Shown: positions 5,991-13,683, counted from the stretch's first letter. The stretch: 23,128 bases of DNA from JAZRUY01 sp045598845 (GCA_045598845.1 JAZRUY010000068.1:1-23128); one strand, 5' to 3'. The notes: a model not told the origin generated them from the letters alone. Program-made: numbers and translations.

Positions 5991-7193
5991 ATGCCTGTTT
6001 ACAGTTATGATTTAGTTAACAAGAAGCGCGACCTGTCCGACATTCTTAGCACGGTGATCTCGCAGGAACCCCGTTTCATTTCCATGTTCGGCCGGGTTGC
6101 GGATGCCTCGCAGGTAAAGCACGAATGGCTGGAAGATACCATTTCGGGGCGTTCCATCACCTGCGCCGGCGTATCCGGAATGGTGATCACTGTTTCCGCT
6201 GATGATGCGGTTAAAATCGCCGTCGGCAGTGAACTTGTACCGGCCGGAGATTCCGCGCTGTTCGAAGTTACCGCCATCAGCGGCACTTCCGTTACCGTCG
6301 CGCTCAAGGCGGCCAACGGCAGTGGCAAATCCGCTCCGCTCGCGAATGATGTGCTGAACATCGTGTCCACTCCGATTGTCGAGGGTTCGGATCACGGCGA
6401 GGAAACCAGCCATCAGGGCGGGACCGCCTACAACAACACGCAGATTTTCAGAAAGGAAATCAAACTCACCGGAACCGCATTGGCGGTTGCCACCTACGGC
6501 AATGCCGACAACGCCATCACCCGGCAGACCGAATTCGCCTTGCAGGAACTTACCCGCGACCTCAACCGTGTGGTGCTGTTCGGCAAGCGTACCGACCGGA
6601 CCGCCTCGGTGAACGGTGCGGCCGGCGGTCTGTATTTCTTCGGCACTCAGGACGGCGGACTTTCCGTCAATGCCGCCGGTGCGAGAATCGACAGTTTCGT
6701 CATCAATGACGGCGCACAGGCTGTTACCGGAGCCGGCGGAAATCCGACCGTGGTACTCTGCTCTCCCGGGCAGGCCCGTGTAATCTCCGCTGAATACCGC
6801 GACCGTCTGCAGGTTGTCCGCGCGGACGAGAAACGCGGCAGTTACGTGGCGATTATCGTCAACGACATGAACGGCAGTTCAATGACCATCATTGCCGACC
6901 CGGACGTTCCGGATACTGATGTGTGGGTGATGGACAGAGGCGGGTTCGGACTGGCCAACCTGCGGGGACGGGCGATCAGCGACACTGATACCACCCCGAA
7001 AGGATATGACGGTATCCGGCGCACCGCCATCGGCGAATTGACCTTTGAATTCAAGAACGCTAAAGCGAGGCTCTGCCGGATTTACGGCATCAAGGCCAGC
7101 GCGACCGCGCTCGGAGAAGTCAAGGCGGGAATCCCGAGCAATGTAATTGTCGGCAACGGCACCGGCAACCCGGTTTACACCAGCGAAGTGTAA
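5991..7193 (+). CDS. Major capsid protein, SU10/DUF5309 family
   Basis: This 400-residue protein would form the capsid shell in an HK97-type fold. The order of segments fits DUF5309 (phage SU10-like): an N-terminal arm with DLSDILSTVISQEPRF, then a beta-rich insertion (about residues 60-130, GMVITVSADDAVKIAVGSEL and TAISGTSVTVALKA). Next come VEGSDHGEE and the long helix TRQTEFALQELTRDLNRVVL (about 180-200), and then the A-domain strands ending GIRRTAIGELTFEF. The gene directly follows scaffold with an 18-base A-rich leader and is followed by a terminator-like hairpin, both usual for a highly expressed gene. No cleavage site is obvious. Confidence 0.88.
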   Translation: MPVYSYDLVNKKRDLSDILSTVISQEPRFISMFGRVADASQVKHEWLEDTISGRSITCAGVSGMVITVSADDAVKIAVGSELVPAGDSALFEVTAISGTSVTVALKAANGSGKSAPLANDVLNIVSTPIVEGSDHGEETSHQGGTAYNNTQIFRKEIKLTGTALAVATYGNADNAITRQTEFALQELTRDLNRVVLFGKRTDRTASVNGAAGGLYFFGTQDGGLSVNAAGARIDSFVINDGAQAVTGAGGNPTVVLCSPGQARVISAEYRDRLQVVRADEKRGSYVAIIVNDMNGSSMTIIADPDVPDTDVWVMDRGGFGLANLRGRAISDTDTTPKGYDGIRRTAIGELTFEFKNAKARLCRIYGIKASATALGEVKAGIPSNVIVGNGTGNPVYTSEV

Positions 7194-7213
7194 GGCGGAG
7201 CAGCCAATGAACC

Positions 7214-7250
7214 AAAAGCCCCGGCGATAAACTCAAAGGGGCTTTTCCGC
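7214..7250 (+). terminator. Terminator-like hairpin after the major capsid gene
   Basis: AAAAGCCCC (7214-7222) pairs perfectly with GGGGCTTTT (7238-7246) around a 15-base loop. The stem is 9 bp, and its T run lies in the 3' arm rather than after it, so termination may be partial. It could also stabilise the capsid mRNA 3' end. Confidence 0.55.
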
Positions 7251-7283
7251 TTCTGATTTTCACGGAAAGAAAGGACAGATATT

Positions 7284-7718
7284 ATGGCAAGACAGTTGAT
7301 CTCATTCATCCGCGGCTGTTCGGATGTGACGGTGGTTATCAGCGACGACGGAAGAATTGTTGAGCGGCATTTCCCGAAGAACCGGAGCGACCGGGAAATA
7401 CTGGCGGCGGCAATCAGCCGGGAAACCGTCTCCGGCGGCACGGAAGCAGTTCCGCAATCAGATGCGGCGGCGCAGCCGGAAGCGCGCCCGGAGGCCGCCG
7501 GAATGACTAAAATGCGCATAATTCCGACCAACCATGTGCCGGAAAAGCCGAAAGAGCCGGGAAAACCGAAGAACAAGGCTGAACTGATGATTGACGCGCT
7601 GGAAAAAGCCGGAATAAAAGATTTTGAACGCAACAATTTTCTGAAAATCCGCTCCGCATATTTGACGGCGGTTAGAGACGGGAAGATTGCGACCGATGCC
7701 GCCGACAGCCAAAACTGA
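7284..7718 (+). CDS. 144-residue hypothetical head-region protein with proline/lysine linker
   Basis: The protein has a short N-terminal beta region (RQLISFIRGCSDVTVVISDD). A low-complexity alanine/proline/glutamate linker follows (about residues 55-95, including VPEKPKEPGKPKNK), and then a small helical domain (AELMIDALEKAGIKDFERNNFLKI). It has an AAAGGA site before the ATG. It lies between capsid and glycosyltransferase, and its end overlaps the latter by about 23 bases, so the two are coupled. Its place suggests a head decoration or accessory protein, and if the BAHT modifies a virion protein this is one candidate. I do not recognise a family. Confidence 0.7.
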   Translation: MARQLISFIRGCSDVTVVISDDGRIVERHFPKNRSDREILAAAISRETVSGGTEAVPQSDAAAQPEARPEAAGMTKMRIIPTNHVPEKPKEPGKPKNKAELMIDALEKAGIKDFERNNFLKIRSAYLTAVRDGKIATDAADSQN

Positions 7719-8874
7719 TTTGTCCGGCTTGCGGATAGACTTTACCCGGGGGGCAAGAGTAGTTACCTCGCCGGGTTGCGGTTACAGTTCAGCGAATTTC
7801 ACCGACCTTTCCGGCAAAACCGGCGTGGCCGTGACTGCGGACATCCGCACTCGAGAAAAAACCGCCATAACCGAAACCCGGATAAAGTATTTTGTGCCGT
7901 GGCGGGTAACGGTTATGGACACGGACGGCAAAGAGGTGTTGAGGCACGATCTGAACCTTACCGGGCAACCGGTGCTGATTGACATGGCGGTGGGAGCGCT
8001 TGGCGACACGGTGGCATGGATGCCTGCGGTTGATGCGTTCCGGCGCAAGTGGCAACCGAAGCGAATGATAGTTGCGATGCGTACACAATACATCTGTCTT
8101 TATCAGTCTGTATATCCGGATATCGAGTTCATTCCGCCCCCGCTGATTAATAGGCTGAAAGCGGAGGACACATACGCCAGATACCGCATTGCCGTATGGG
8201 GGTACGGAGACACGGCGCACGAGTTGCTGGACTTCCGGCGTAACAATCTACAGTTGCATGCAGATATGATTCTCGGAGTTTCCAGTAACGGCAAACCGCC
8301 CAAAATAGGCGGCGAAGAACCGGAAAAGAGAGACGATAAACTTATCTGCATTGCGACAAGAGCAAGTCGGAAATGCAAGGAATGGAACTGCCCCGGAGGC
8401 TGGGAAAAGATTGCGTCCGCGCTTACGGAGAGAGGATACAGAGTAGTATGTATTGATGCCGACAATCGGAATATGCCGCAATCGGCAATCGATGATACCG
8501 GCATGAAGCCGCTTTTGAGACGAGCGGAAACGCTGAAAAGGGCATCTCTGTTTATCGGCTTGCCAAGCGGATTGTCGTGGGTGGCATGGGCTTGCAATGT
8601 GCCGGTGGTGCTTATCAGCGGTTTTTCTGATGTTGTCCGACCGGATTTGCCGAGTCAGCGTTATCCGGAGTTCGACACTCCGTACAGGGTGTCTCCGCCT
8701 CCGTGGGTATGTCGGAACTGCTGGGCGACCGGCGACCAGCGGCTGGCTAAAATATTCGATGAATGTTACCGGCAAAAAAACAACGAATGCACAAGGGCTG
8801 TCACCTCCGAAATGGTGATGACCATAATCAACAAGGCGTTGAAAGAGGGTGAACAATGGCATATTGCGACATAG
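7696..8874 (+). CDS. BAHT-type O-heptosyltransferase homologue (TibC/Aah-like glycosyltransferase)
   Basis: This 392-residue protein resembles bacterial autotransporter heptosyltransferases throughout. Residues about 1-95 match their N-terminal barrel (GLRIDFTRGARVV, IKYFVPWRVTVMD, LTGQPVLIDM). GALGDTVAWMPAVDAFRRKW and YPDIEFIPPP match the first Rossmann domain. LPSGLSWVAWACNVPVVLISGFS (about 288-313) matches the sugar-nucleotide domain. Four cysteines (C339, C342, C357, C365), with C365 in NECTRAVTSEMV, match the metal-binding finger. Known members transfer heptose from ADP-heptose to serines of autotransporter passengers. Here the gene sits between capsid and connector genes and overlaps both neighbours, so the substrate is more likely a phage or surface protein. 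ATG 7696 is preferred over TTG 7687. Confidence 0.82.
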   Translation: MPPTAKTDLSGLRIDFTRGARVVTSPGCGYSSANFTDLSGKTGVAVTADIRTREKTAITETRIKYFVPWRVTVMDTDGKEVLRHDLNLTGQPVLIDMAVGALGDTVAWMPAVDAFRRKWQPKRMIVAMRTQYICLYQSVYPDIEFIPPPLINRLKAEDTYARYRIAVWGYGDTAHELLDFRRNNLQLHADMILGVSSNGKPPKIGGEEPEKRDDKLICIATRASRKCKEWNCPGGWEKIASALTERGYRVVCIDADNRNMPQSAIDDTGMKPLLRRAETLKRASLFIGLPSGLSWVAWACNVPVVLISGFSDVVRPDLPSQRYPEFDTPYRVSPPPWVCRNCWATGDQRLAKIFDECYRQKNNECTRAVTSEMVMTIINKALKEGEQWHIAT

Positions 8875-9302
8875 CATTTGCGGCGGGTTATTTCGCTGAC
8901 CGCATTTATTCCGAAGCGTGGCAAAATGCCGGGGCAAGCGATCAGTCGGCGGCGCTTGCAACGGCGACCGGGATTATCCGGGATTTTTGCGTTTTTATGG
9001 ATGCCGAAACCGGAGAACCGTTCGTCTACGATGAAAATGACAGCGACCGCCCTGTTCCGGACTGGCTGAAGAACGCGACTTGCGAAGAGGCACTATACCT
9101 GCTTAATTTGTCAAGAGATCCGGCATTCGACAAGAAACTGACGCTGGGAATTTACTCAACTGACGGCACGGTTTTTTCAAAAGATTTCCGGGCGGACGTT
9201 GTTTGCCTTATTTGCCGTCGGATACTGAAAAACAACGGCGGCACATTGGCTGACGGTGCCGCCGCAGGTGGAAGCGTAAGCGCCGGAAGAATTTTTAAAT
9301 AA
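8856..9302 (+). CDS. Head-tail connector (gp6-like adaptor)
   Basis: This 148-residue protein contains the pattern of gp6-like adaptors: AAGYFADRIYSEAWQNA, then ALATATGIIRDFCVFM and CEEALYLLNLSRD, all helical. Such proteins form a ring under the portal and open a seat for the head closure protein. The start overlaps the glycosyltransferase end by 19 bases and has a GAGGGTGA site. A glycine/alanine-rich tail (GGTLADGAAAGGSV) closes the protein. It is unusual that connector precedes portal here, as portal genes usually come before capsid genes. Confidence 0.78.
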   Translation: MAYCDIAFAAGYFADRIYSEAWQNAGASDQSAALATATGIIRDFCVFMDAETGEPFVYDENDSDRPVPDWLKNATCEEALYLLNLSRDPAFDKKLTLGIYSTDGTVFSKDFRADVVCLICRRILKNNGGTLADGAAAGGSVSAGRIFK

Positions 9303-9441
9303 TGCGGGATTCCCCCTGCCCGGCGAGACGGTGAAGTTTTGTCCTTTTTTCTTTGCTGTTCAGCCGGGCTGGGGATTTACCCCGACCCCCTAATAAGTGT
9401 ATACGCGCTATGGGAGAAAAGTCGCACTGAACTGTTGAATA
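9303..9441 (+). other. Non-coding GC-rich gap between connector and portal
   Basis: About 140 bases precede hairpin element 3 without a good ribosome binding site or start. Visible are C/G tracts (CCCCGACCCCC) and a small GGGG/CCCC stem with loop ATTTA (9371-9383). No tRNA, repeat or clear promoter is seen. One open frame through the second half ends at the TGA inside the GTTGACAA element but has no start. Confidence 0.5.
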
Positions 9442-9490
9442 GTTGACAAATCCGCTTTTGATGGAAGAAGTTACAAGCGGAGGGAAAGGC
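9442..9490 (+). promoter_or_regulatory. GTTGACAA-hairpin element 3, before the portal gene
   Basis: GTTGACAA (9442-9449) is followed by TCCGCTT (9451-9457) pairing perfectly with AAGCGGA (9475-9481). The 17-base loop holds an in-frame ATG (9461). The Shine-Dalgarno GGAGGG begins at 9479 inside the 3' arm and is 7 bases from the portal ATG. Confidence 0.65.
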
Positions 9491-11107
9491 ATGATAATCA
9501 GGAACACGGACGCGCGGAACAGGGAAAAATCGGCGCAGTGGTCATTAAAGCAGTTGGCCGCCAGCGAGTACGGCGCAATGCTGGATATGTGGGAGTTGTG
9601 CGACTGCGTCATTAAGGGCGAGGACGCTGTAAAAAGCAAGGGCGACAAATACATTTACATCCCGTATTCGAAGCGTGGGCAGGACAAACAGTCGGTGTTG
9701 GCAAGGGCGGCGTATGTCGGGCGGGGAAAACTGCCCGGCATAGCGGCGGAAACGCTGGAGAAGATGCTTGGAATTCTTTGCGCGGATGAGCCGGAAGTAA
9801 CCTTTTCCGGCAAGGCGGCCGGGCTTGAATTCATGCGTGAATATGCAACGCCTTACCGGGACGGACTTGCCGGATTGCGAAACCGGCTGGTGGAACAGAT
9901 TCTCCGGACCGGACGGCACTGTATGCTCATCGAACCGTCTGACGATTCCGAAACCGGCTTTTATATCAACGAGTTCAAAGCGGCGAAGTTCCTCCGGGCG
10001 AAAGTTGCCAACGAGGGGAAAGAAACCTACGCCAAACTTGTGTTACTGGACACCTCCAGCATTGATTACGATTATTCCCGCTGGCGCGATGTGTACTGTC
10101 CGCAGATCACACTGCTTGCCATCACCGAGCCGACATCCGGCAGTCCGGCGATATACTATCAGGCGAAATTCGGCAAATCCAGTGTTGCCATCGATTATGA
10201 CGAAAACGGTTTGGCAGTTCCTGCCGACACAAGCAACTATGCCAATGTAATGACCGCTGTTTTTTCTCAACTTGAACAGTGGCGGGTGGATGATCCCGAT
10301 CCGGCCAAATGCACGGATTTCGCCGTGCCGGACAAGTTTGGACGGACGCTTGACCGGATTCCGTTCACCTGCTGCAACACATCTAACCTTAACTTTATGC
10401 GATATTGCAAGCCGCCGCTGTACGATATGTGTCAAAAGGAGTTGCACATACTGAACGCGGATTGCGACCACCAGCAGGCGGTATATATGACAACTGACCC
10501 GGTTGCCGTGTTCAGCGGCATCAATGATCCGCAGGACATCATTCTCGGTGCGGACCATCACATCACTCTGCCGGAGGGGGGAAATTTCGGCTATGTGTCC
10601 GCCGGAGCGCAGGGGTTGCAGATGCAGGCGCAGAATATAGCGGGTATGACTGACGAGGCTCGCAACATAGGGGTGTCGCTGGCAGGAACAGAGGGTGCGG
10701 TGAACACATCCGGAGTCGCGCTGGAGATTGTGCGCAATGCGCAGACAGCCGCCTTGCGCATCATCAACCAGACGGTTGCAAAGGCAATTGAGGAGCAGTT
10801 GCGGTTTGCCGGTAAATGGATAGGACTGACGGCAGAAGAGACGGCGGAAAATATAAAGTTCACTCTGCACAGCGATTTCGCCAGTCCGAAACCGACCGCA
10901 GCCGAAGTGGCGGCCATAGCGAACAATGCGGAAGCCTTGCAAATCACCGAGGAAGAGGTGCGCAAGTTTGTCGAGCGTTCCGGTGTTGTCGAGGCTAAAC
11001 CGTGGGATGAGGTCTTGCGGGTACTGGAGCAGCGGAAAGCGGAAAAAGCAGAAGCAAATCTCAACTCTGTCGCAACCGCAATGGGATTCGGCGAAAAGGG
11101 GGAATAA
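9491..11107 (+). CDS. Portal protein, DUF4055-type
   Basis: This 538-residue protein would form the dodecameric DNA gate at one capsid vertex. It resembles DUF4055 portals. Features are an N-terminal wing region (IPYSKRGQDKQSVLARAAYV), the central RIPFTCCNTSNLNF followed by KPPLYDMCQKEL, and then the helix YMTTDPVAVFSGINDPQDI leading into LGADHHITLPEGGNFGY. A C-terminal helical part with glutamate/lysine-rich end (VLEQRKAEKAEANL) is also present. The ATG at 9491 has GGAGGG in the hairpin. Upstream in-frame ATG 9461 and TTG 9443 lie inside the hairpin element and are unlikely starts. The connector gene lies upstream and head closure downstream, 3 bases after the stop. Confidence 0.85.
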   Translation: MIIRNTDARNREKSAQWSLKQLAASEYGAMLDMWELCDCVIKGEDAVKSKGDKYIYIPYSKRGQDKQSVLARAAYVGRGKLPGIAAETLEKMLGILCADEPEVTFSGKAAGLEFMREYATPYRDGLAGLRNRLVEQILRTGRHCMLIEPSDDSETGFYINEFKAAKFLRAKVANEGKETYAKLVLLDTSSIDYDYSRWRDVYCPQITLLAITEPTSGSPAIYYQAKFGKSSVAIDYDENGLAVPADTSNYANVMTAVFSQLEQWRVDDPDPAKCTDFAVPDKFGRTLDRIPFTCCNTSNLNFMRYCKPPLYDMCQKELHILNADCDHQQAVYMTTDPVAVFSGINDPQDIILGADHHITLPEGGNFGYVSAGAQGLQMQAQNIAGMTDEARNIGVSLAGTEGAVNTSGVALEIVRNAQTAALRIINQTVAKAIEEQLRFAGKWIGLTAEETAENIKFTLHSDFASPKPTAAEVAAIANNAEALQITEEEVRKFVERSGVVEAKPWDEVLRVLEQRKAEKAEANLNSVATAMGFGEKGE

Positions 11108-11110
11108 CGC

Positions 11111-11584
11111 ATGGCGAACTGGCGACAGGAAGTCGCGGAAGCGGTCATAGGCATTGAAGATGTAAATCGTAATTCCGCAACGGTAAAATTCAAAATCGAC
11201 ACGCTGGACGATTTTATCACCGAGGGCGGCGGAAGCGTTACCGTTATATCCCGCACGCTGATTTTCGGGCAAATGGACAGGGTAAAATATTCGCTGACGG
11301 ACGGAAATAATATTCTTGCAACCGATATGCAGATCCCGGTTGCCTTTATCAGGTGGGATAAGGCGCACGACACGCAGCAGGGCGATCCGGCGGTTATAGT
11401 CAACGGTGTTGCGAAATCGTTAAGGGATGTCCGCCCGGTTACCGCACAGGGTTGTTGGGGGGTTGAACCGGGCATTGACACGCTGACGGTGGGCGGAAGC
11501 GAGTACACCGTTATCGGTATTGTACCGGAGCAGTTCCTCGACAATGCTCCGGCGAGGCTGTCGCTTATTCTGAGGGGGAGGTGA
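11111..11584 (+). CDS. Putative head closure / head-tail joining protein
   Basis: This 157-residue, beta-rich protein (ATVKFKIDTLDDFI, GSVTVISRTLIFGQM, IDTLTVGGSEYTVIGIV) starts 3 bases after the portal stop with a GGGGGAAT site. The order portal, this gene, tail terminator, HK97 gp10-like protein fits a head closure protein of the gp16/gpFII type, a small beta-barrel. I cannot name a family from the sequence, so function comes from position and predicted beta content. Confidence 0.6.
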   Translation: MANWRQEVAEAVIGIEDVNRNSATVKFKIDTLDDFITEGGGSVTVISRTLIFGQMDRVKYSLTDGNNILATDMQIPVAFIRWDKAHDTQQGDPAVIVNGVAKSLRDVRPVTAQGCWGVEPGIDTLTVGGSEYTVIGIVPEQFLDNAPARLSLILRGR

Positions 11585-11586
11585 TT

Positions 11587-12069
11587 ATGGCGGCGGCGCA
11601 GGACATATTGACGGCGGTGCGTGAGGCGGTACGCAAGCGGATACTGCTTGAAGATGCCGTTGTAACGCAGGGCGAATACCAGCGAGAGGCGACCAAAGCG
11701 CCGGATGCCGATGCTTACATCCGGGAAACGGTGATTTTTATGGACGCGGCGGAGAATTTTCAAGGCAGTTTCCAAAATCAGTATTTAGTTGAGTTTGATA
11801 TATTTGTGAACAGGAAAGCCTACCCGAACAGCGTAACCGCTGAACTGTACCGGTTGGGAGCGGCGGTTTGCGCCGCATTCAACCCCCGGAACACTGTTAA
11901 GCAGACGCTTTCCCTTACCGGCGTTGCCGCCGGGGTGATATGCTGGATAGACAGATTGCCGCAATATAATTCGGTACAGCAGGAAGGAGAGTTGTTTGAG
12001 TTGCCGGTGCTGATATATGTGAATGTGCTTGTGCCGGACGGCGGAAGCGGTACCGGAACCGGAGCGTAA
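11587..12069 (+). CDS. Putative tail terminator protein
   Basis: This 160-residue protein begins with a helix (AAAQDILTAVREAVRKRILL) followed by strands and FQNQYLVEFDIFVNRKAYPN, then FELPVLIYVNVLVPDG. This helix-plus-sheet layout is typical of tail terminators that cap the tail tube. The ATG at 11587 follows an excellent GGAGGTGATT site that overlaps the previous stop. The in-frame GTG at 11581 lies in that site and is unlikely. The C terminus ends GGSGTGTGA, a Gly-Thr tail seen again in the major tail protein and fibre. Confidence 0.6.
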   Translation: MAAAQDILTAVREAVRKRILLEDAVVTQGEYQREATKAPDADAYIRETVIFMDAAENFQGSFQNQYLVEFDIFVNRKAYPNSVTAELYRLGAAVCAAFNPRNTVKQTLSLTGVAAGVICWIDRLPQYNSVQQEGELFELPVLIYVNVLVPDGGSGTGTGA

Positions 12070-12072
12070 CGT

Positions 12073-12525
12073 ATGAATGTGGATATGGAGCAGCCGGACG
12101 CATCAAAAAAAATCGCCGGGGTGCTGGCGGACAGAATTCGCCGGATGATGGGAGCGACAACGCTGGAATGCTGGCGTGCGGTTACGCAGAGAACGCCGGT
12201 GGACACCGGACGGGCAAGGTACGGTTGGTATATAACAATCAACGCTCCAAGCGATGAATTGCCGCCGCCCGCTCCGAAAGGTTACACCGGCGTATTCGAA
12301 GGCGGACAGCCTTTTTACTCTTTCCCGGGGCTGACTGACCACTCGGCGCTGGCTGACGATAATTATACCGTTACCGATACGCTTTATGTTACGAACAATG
12401 TGCCATACGTCATATATCTGAACCGCGGACATTCCAAGCAAGCCCCGGCGCGTTTCATCGAGGCGGCGCTGGCGGAAGTGCGGAAAAAGGCAAAGCGTTT
12501 CGCAAAGTTGACAAAATTGAATTAG
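12073..12525 (+). CDS. HK97 gp10-like tail completion protein
   Basis: This 150-residue protein has the features of the HK97 gp10 family: a helical N terminus, then QRTPVDTGRARYGW, a beta segment, VPYVIYLNRGHSKQAPARF and a basic C-terminal helix (RKKAKRFAKLTKLN). It starts 3 bases after the tail terminator gene with GGAG upstream. Its last codons contain GTTGACAA (12507-12514), the same octamer as the hairpin elements, but no stem follows. Confidence 0.85.
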   Translation: MNVDMEQPDASKKIAGVLADRIRRMMGATTLECWRAVTQRTPVDTGRARYGWYITINAPSDELPPPAPKGYTGVFEGGQPFYSFPGLTDHSALADDNYTVTDTLYVTNNVPYVIYLNRGHSKQAPARFIEAALAEVRKKAKRFAKLTKLN

Positions 12526-12544
12526 ACGACCCGGATAATAAACG

Positions 12545-12563
12545 AAAACGAAAGGAAAACAAA
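12545..12563 (+). promoter_or_regulatory. A-rich leader of the major tail gene, same as the capsid leader
   Basis: AAAACGAAAGGAAAAC (12545-12560) is identical to 5971-5986 upstream of the capsid gene. It holds the ribosome binding site AAAGGA and forms no hairpin. The copy of GTTGACAA 38 bases upstream (12507) may be chance, as it is coding. Confidence 0.55.
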
Positions 12564-12971
12564 ATGGCAATACCCTCAACCGGAAGTCCGTTGAACGGCA
12601 AGACGCAGGAAATCAAAGTCGGCACTTACTCGCTGAACTGTACCGGAGATGTTCCGCTTGCGCCAGCGCAGACCGCGCCGAGTACTGAAGTGCAGAAATT
12701 TCAGGGCGGCGACTATATGGCGGTTGAAGTGGACGGCACATATCAGCCGACCACCGTAACCTGTGAGTACAATTCAGATGCTTGGGCGGCGATTGACGGA
12801 TGGAGGTCCGCCGGAACGGCGCAAAATTGCAGTCTGGGAAGTTTTACCGGGCAGGCTATCCCCTCCGTATCCGAAGCACCGACCATTACCGCAAACGGGT
12901 TGCGGATTCCGCAGATGACCGTTACGCTTACTTGGATCAGCGTTACCGGCGGCACTGGAACCGGAGAGTAA
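12564..12971 (+). CDS. Major tail (tube) protein
   Basis: This 135-residue beta-rich protein (EIKVGTYSLNCTGDV, YMAVEVDGTYQPTTVTCEY, QMTVTLTWISVTGG) would form the stacked hexameric tail tube. Support comes from size, position between the tail completion and tail chaperone genes, a strong A-rich leader identical to that of the capsid gene, and a terminator directly after it. The C terminus is GGTGTGE. The sequence is not close to a named family that I recognise. Confidence 0.72.
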   Translation: MAIPSTGSPLNGKTQEIKVGTYSLNCTGDVPLAPAQTAPSTEVQKFQGGDYMAVEVDGTYQPTTVTCEYNSDAWAAIDGWRSAGTAQNCSLGSFTGQAIPSVSEAPTITANGLRIPQMTVTLTWISVTGGTGTGE

Positions 12972-12992
12972 GCCGCTGAGAAAACAAGCAAT

Positions 12993-13030
12993 GCCGGATG
13001 CGGACTTAAAACCGTATCCGGCGATTTTAA
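12993..13030 (+). terminator. Intrinsic terminator after the major tail gene
   Basis: GCCGGATGCGG (12993-13003) pairs with CCGTATCCGGC (13012-13022), giving 11 bp with one G-T and loop ACTTAAAA. GATTTTAAT follows. This is a strong stem with a short T tract, as expected after a very highly expressed gene. Confidence 0.7.
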
Positions 13031-13051
13031 TAACAAGAAAGGACGTGAACA

Positions 13052-13384
13052 ATGGATTTGTCGAAATTAAAGGCGCTTGCTCTGCCGGAAAAGGACTTTG
13101 AGATTGAAGTGCTGGGAAGCAGGCAGACGGCGCACATCACCGCATACGAAGATGATATATCGCTGATGATAAGTGATATTTGGCAGAACTACAAGGAGGA
13201 CGGCGAGTACAGGGTGCGGAAACTTATGCTGACCCGTTGCGCAGGGCTGACGGAGGAAGATGCGGATTTGCTCCTGAAACGGGACGGAATGGCGGCCGGA
13301 TGCATTGTCGGTGCGATTTTTGAACTAAAAAAAGAATTCGACAAGGCAAGAGCGGAAACCCGGGCTGACGCAGAAAAAAAATAA
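13052..13384 (+). CDS. Tail assembly chaperone, short (G-type) product
   Basis: This 110-residue protein has an acidic, helical core (TAYEDDISLMISDIWQNYKE, KRDGMAAGCIVGAIFELKKE) and ends in a charged ARAETRADAEKK. Tail chaperones of this type coat the tape measure before the tube polymerises. Position between major tail and tape measure is diagnostic. The stop codon directly follows an A8 run, where -1 slippage yields the longer product. AAAGGA lies upstream of the start. Confidence 0.82.
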   Translation: MDLSKLKALALPEKDFEIEVLGSRQTAHITAYEDDISLMISDIWQNYKEDGEYRVRKLMLTRCAGLTEEDADLLLKRDGMAAGCIVGAIFELKKEFDKARAETRADAEKK

Positions 13385-13683
13385 AGGGGGCGAAGTCGTT
13401 CGGCAGATACGAGCAACTCGTTCAACTCTGCGTAAGGTTCGGCGATTTCGCCCCGCTGATGCCGTTGTCGGAAAAGGATGTTATATATCTTGCCGCCTTT
13501 GAGGAGGAAATGCGGAAATATGACCGTCTGCCGCTTGCGGATGCGAGATTTTATTTAGGGCGGCTGTCCGCAAGTTTCACCGGCGGGGACGGAATGGCGT
13601 ATCTCCCGAGTGAGATCCGGGATACCGAACACCGGATGGAGATGCGGTTGTACGGAATTAAAGGTAAAGCCCCCGCCGGATAA
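13052..13683 (+). CDS. Frameshifted tail assembly chaperone fusion (GT-type)
   Basis: A -1 slip on the A8 run (13374-13381) moves ribosomes from the G frame into an open frame that continues, without a stop, to 13683. This gives about 210 residues. The added part starts IKGAKSFGRYEQLVQLCVRF and includes MPLSEKDVIYLAAFEEEM and RLPLADARFYLGRL, the helical T domain that binds the tape measure and tail tube protein. The first ATG in that frame (13459) lacks a ribosome site and would remove the conserved start of the T part, so fusion rather than separate initiation is likely. Confidence 0.8.
13374..13381 (+). promoter_or_regulatory. -1 programmed frameshift site
   Basis: Eight A residues contain the heptamer A-AAA-AAA in the zero frame, next to the TAA stop at 13382. 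GGGGG follows 5 bases later, and a small CGAA/TTCG hairpin at 13391-13402. Slippage joins G and T parts of the tail chaperone, a feature conserved across long-tailed phages. Confidence 0.78.

Noticed and set aside
9443..9490. Portal start at TTG 9443 or ATG 9461
   Set aside because: Both lie within the hairpin element and have no ribosome site; ATG 9491 has GGAGGG at good spacing.
10043..11775. Long minus-strand frames of 441 and 394 residues
   Set aside because: They are mirror frames of the portal and following genes caused by GC-rich codon bias, with no ribosome sites and cysteine/arginine-rich nonsense composition.
12507..12514. Sixth GTTGACAA copy as another regulatory element
   Set aside because: It lies inside the coding end of the gp10-like gene and no hairpin follows, although it is upstream of the major tail gene; kept only as a note.
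13459..13683. Independent 74-residue gene after the tail chaperone
   Set aside because: The frame is open back to the A8 slip site and the ATG lacks a ribosome site, so a frameshift fusion explains it better.
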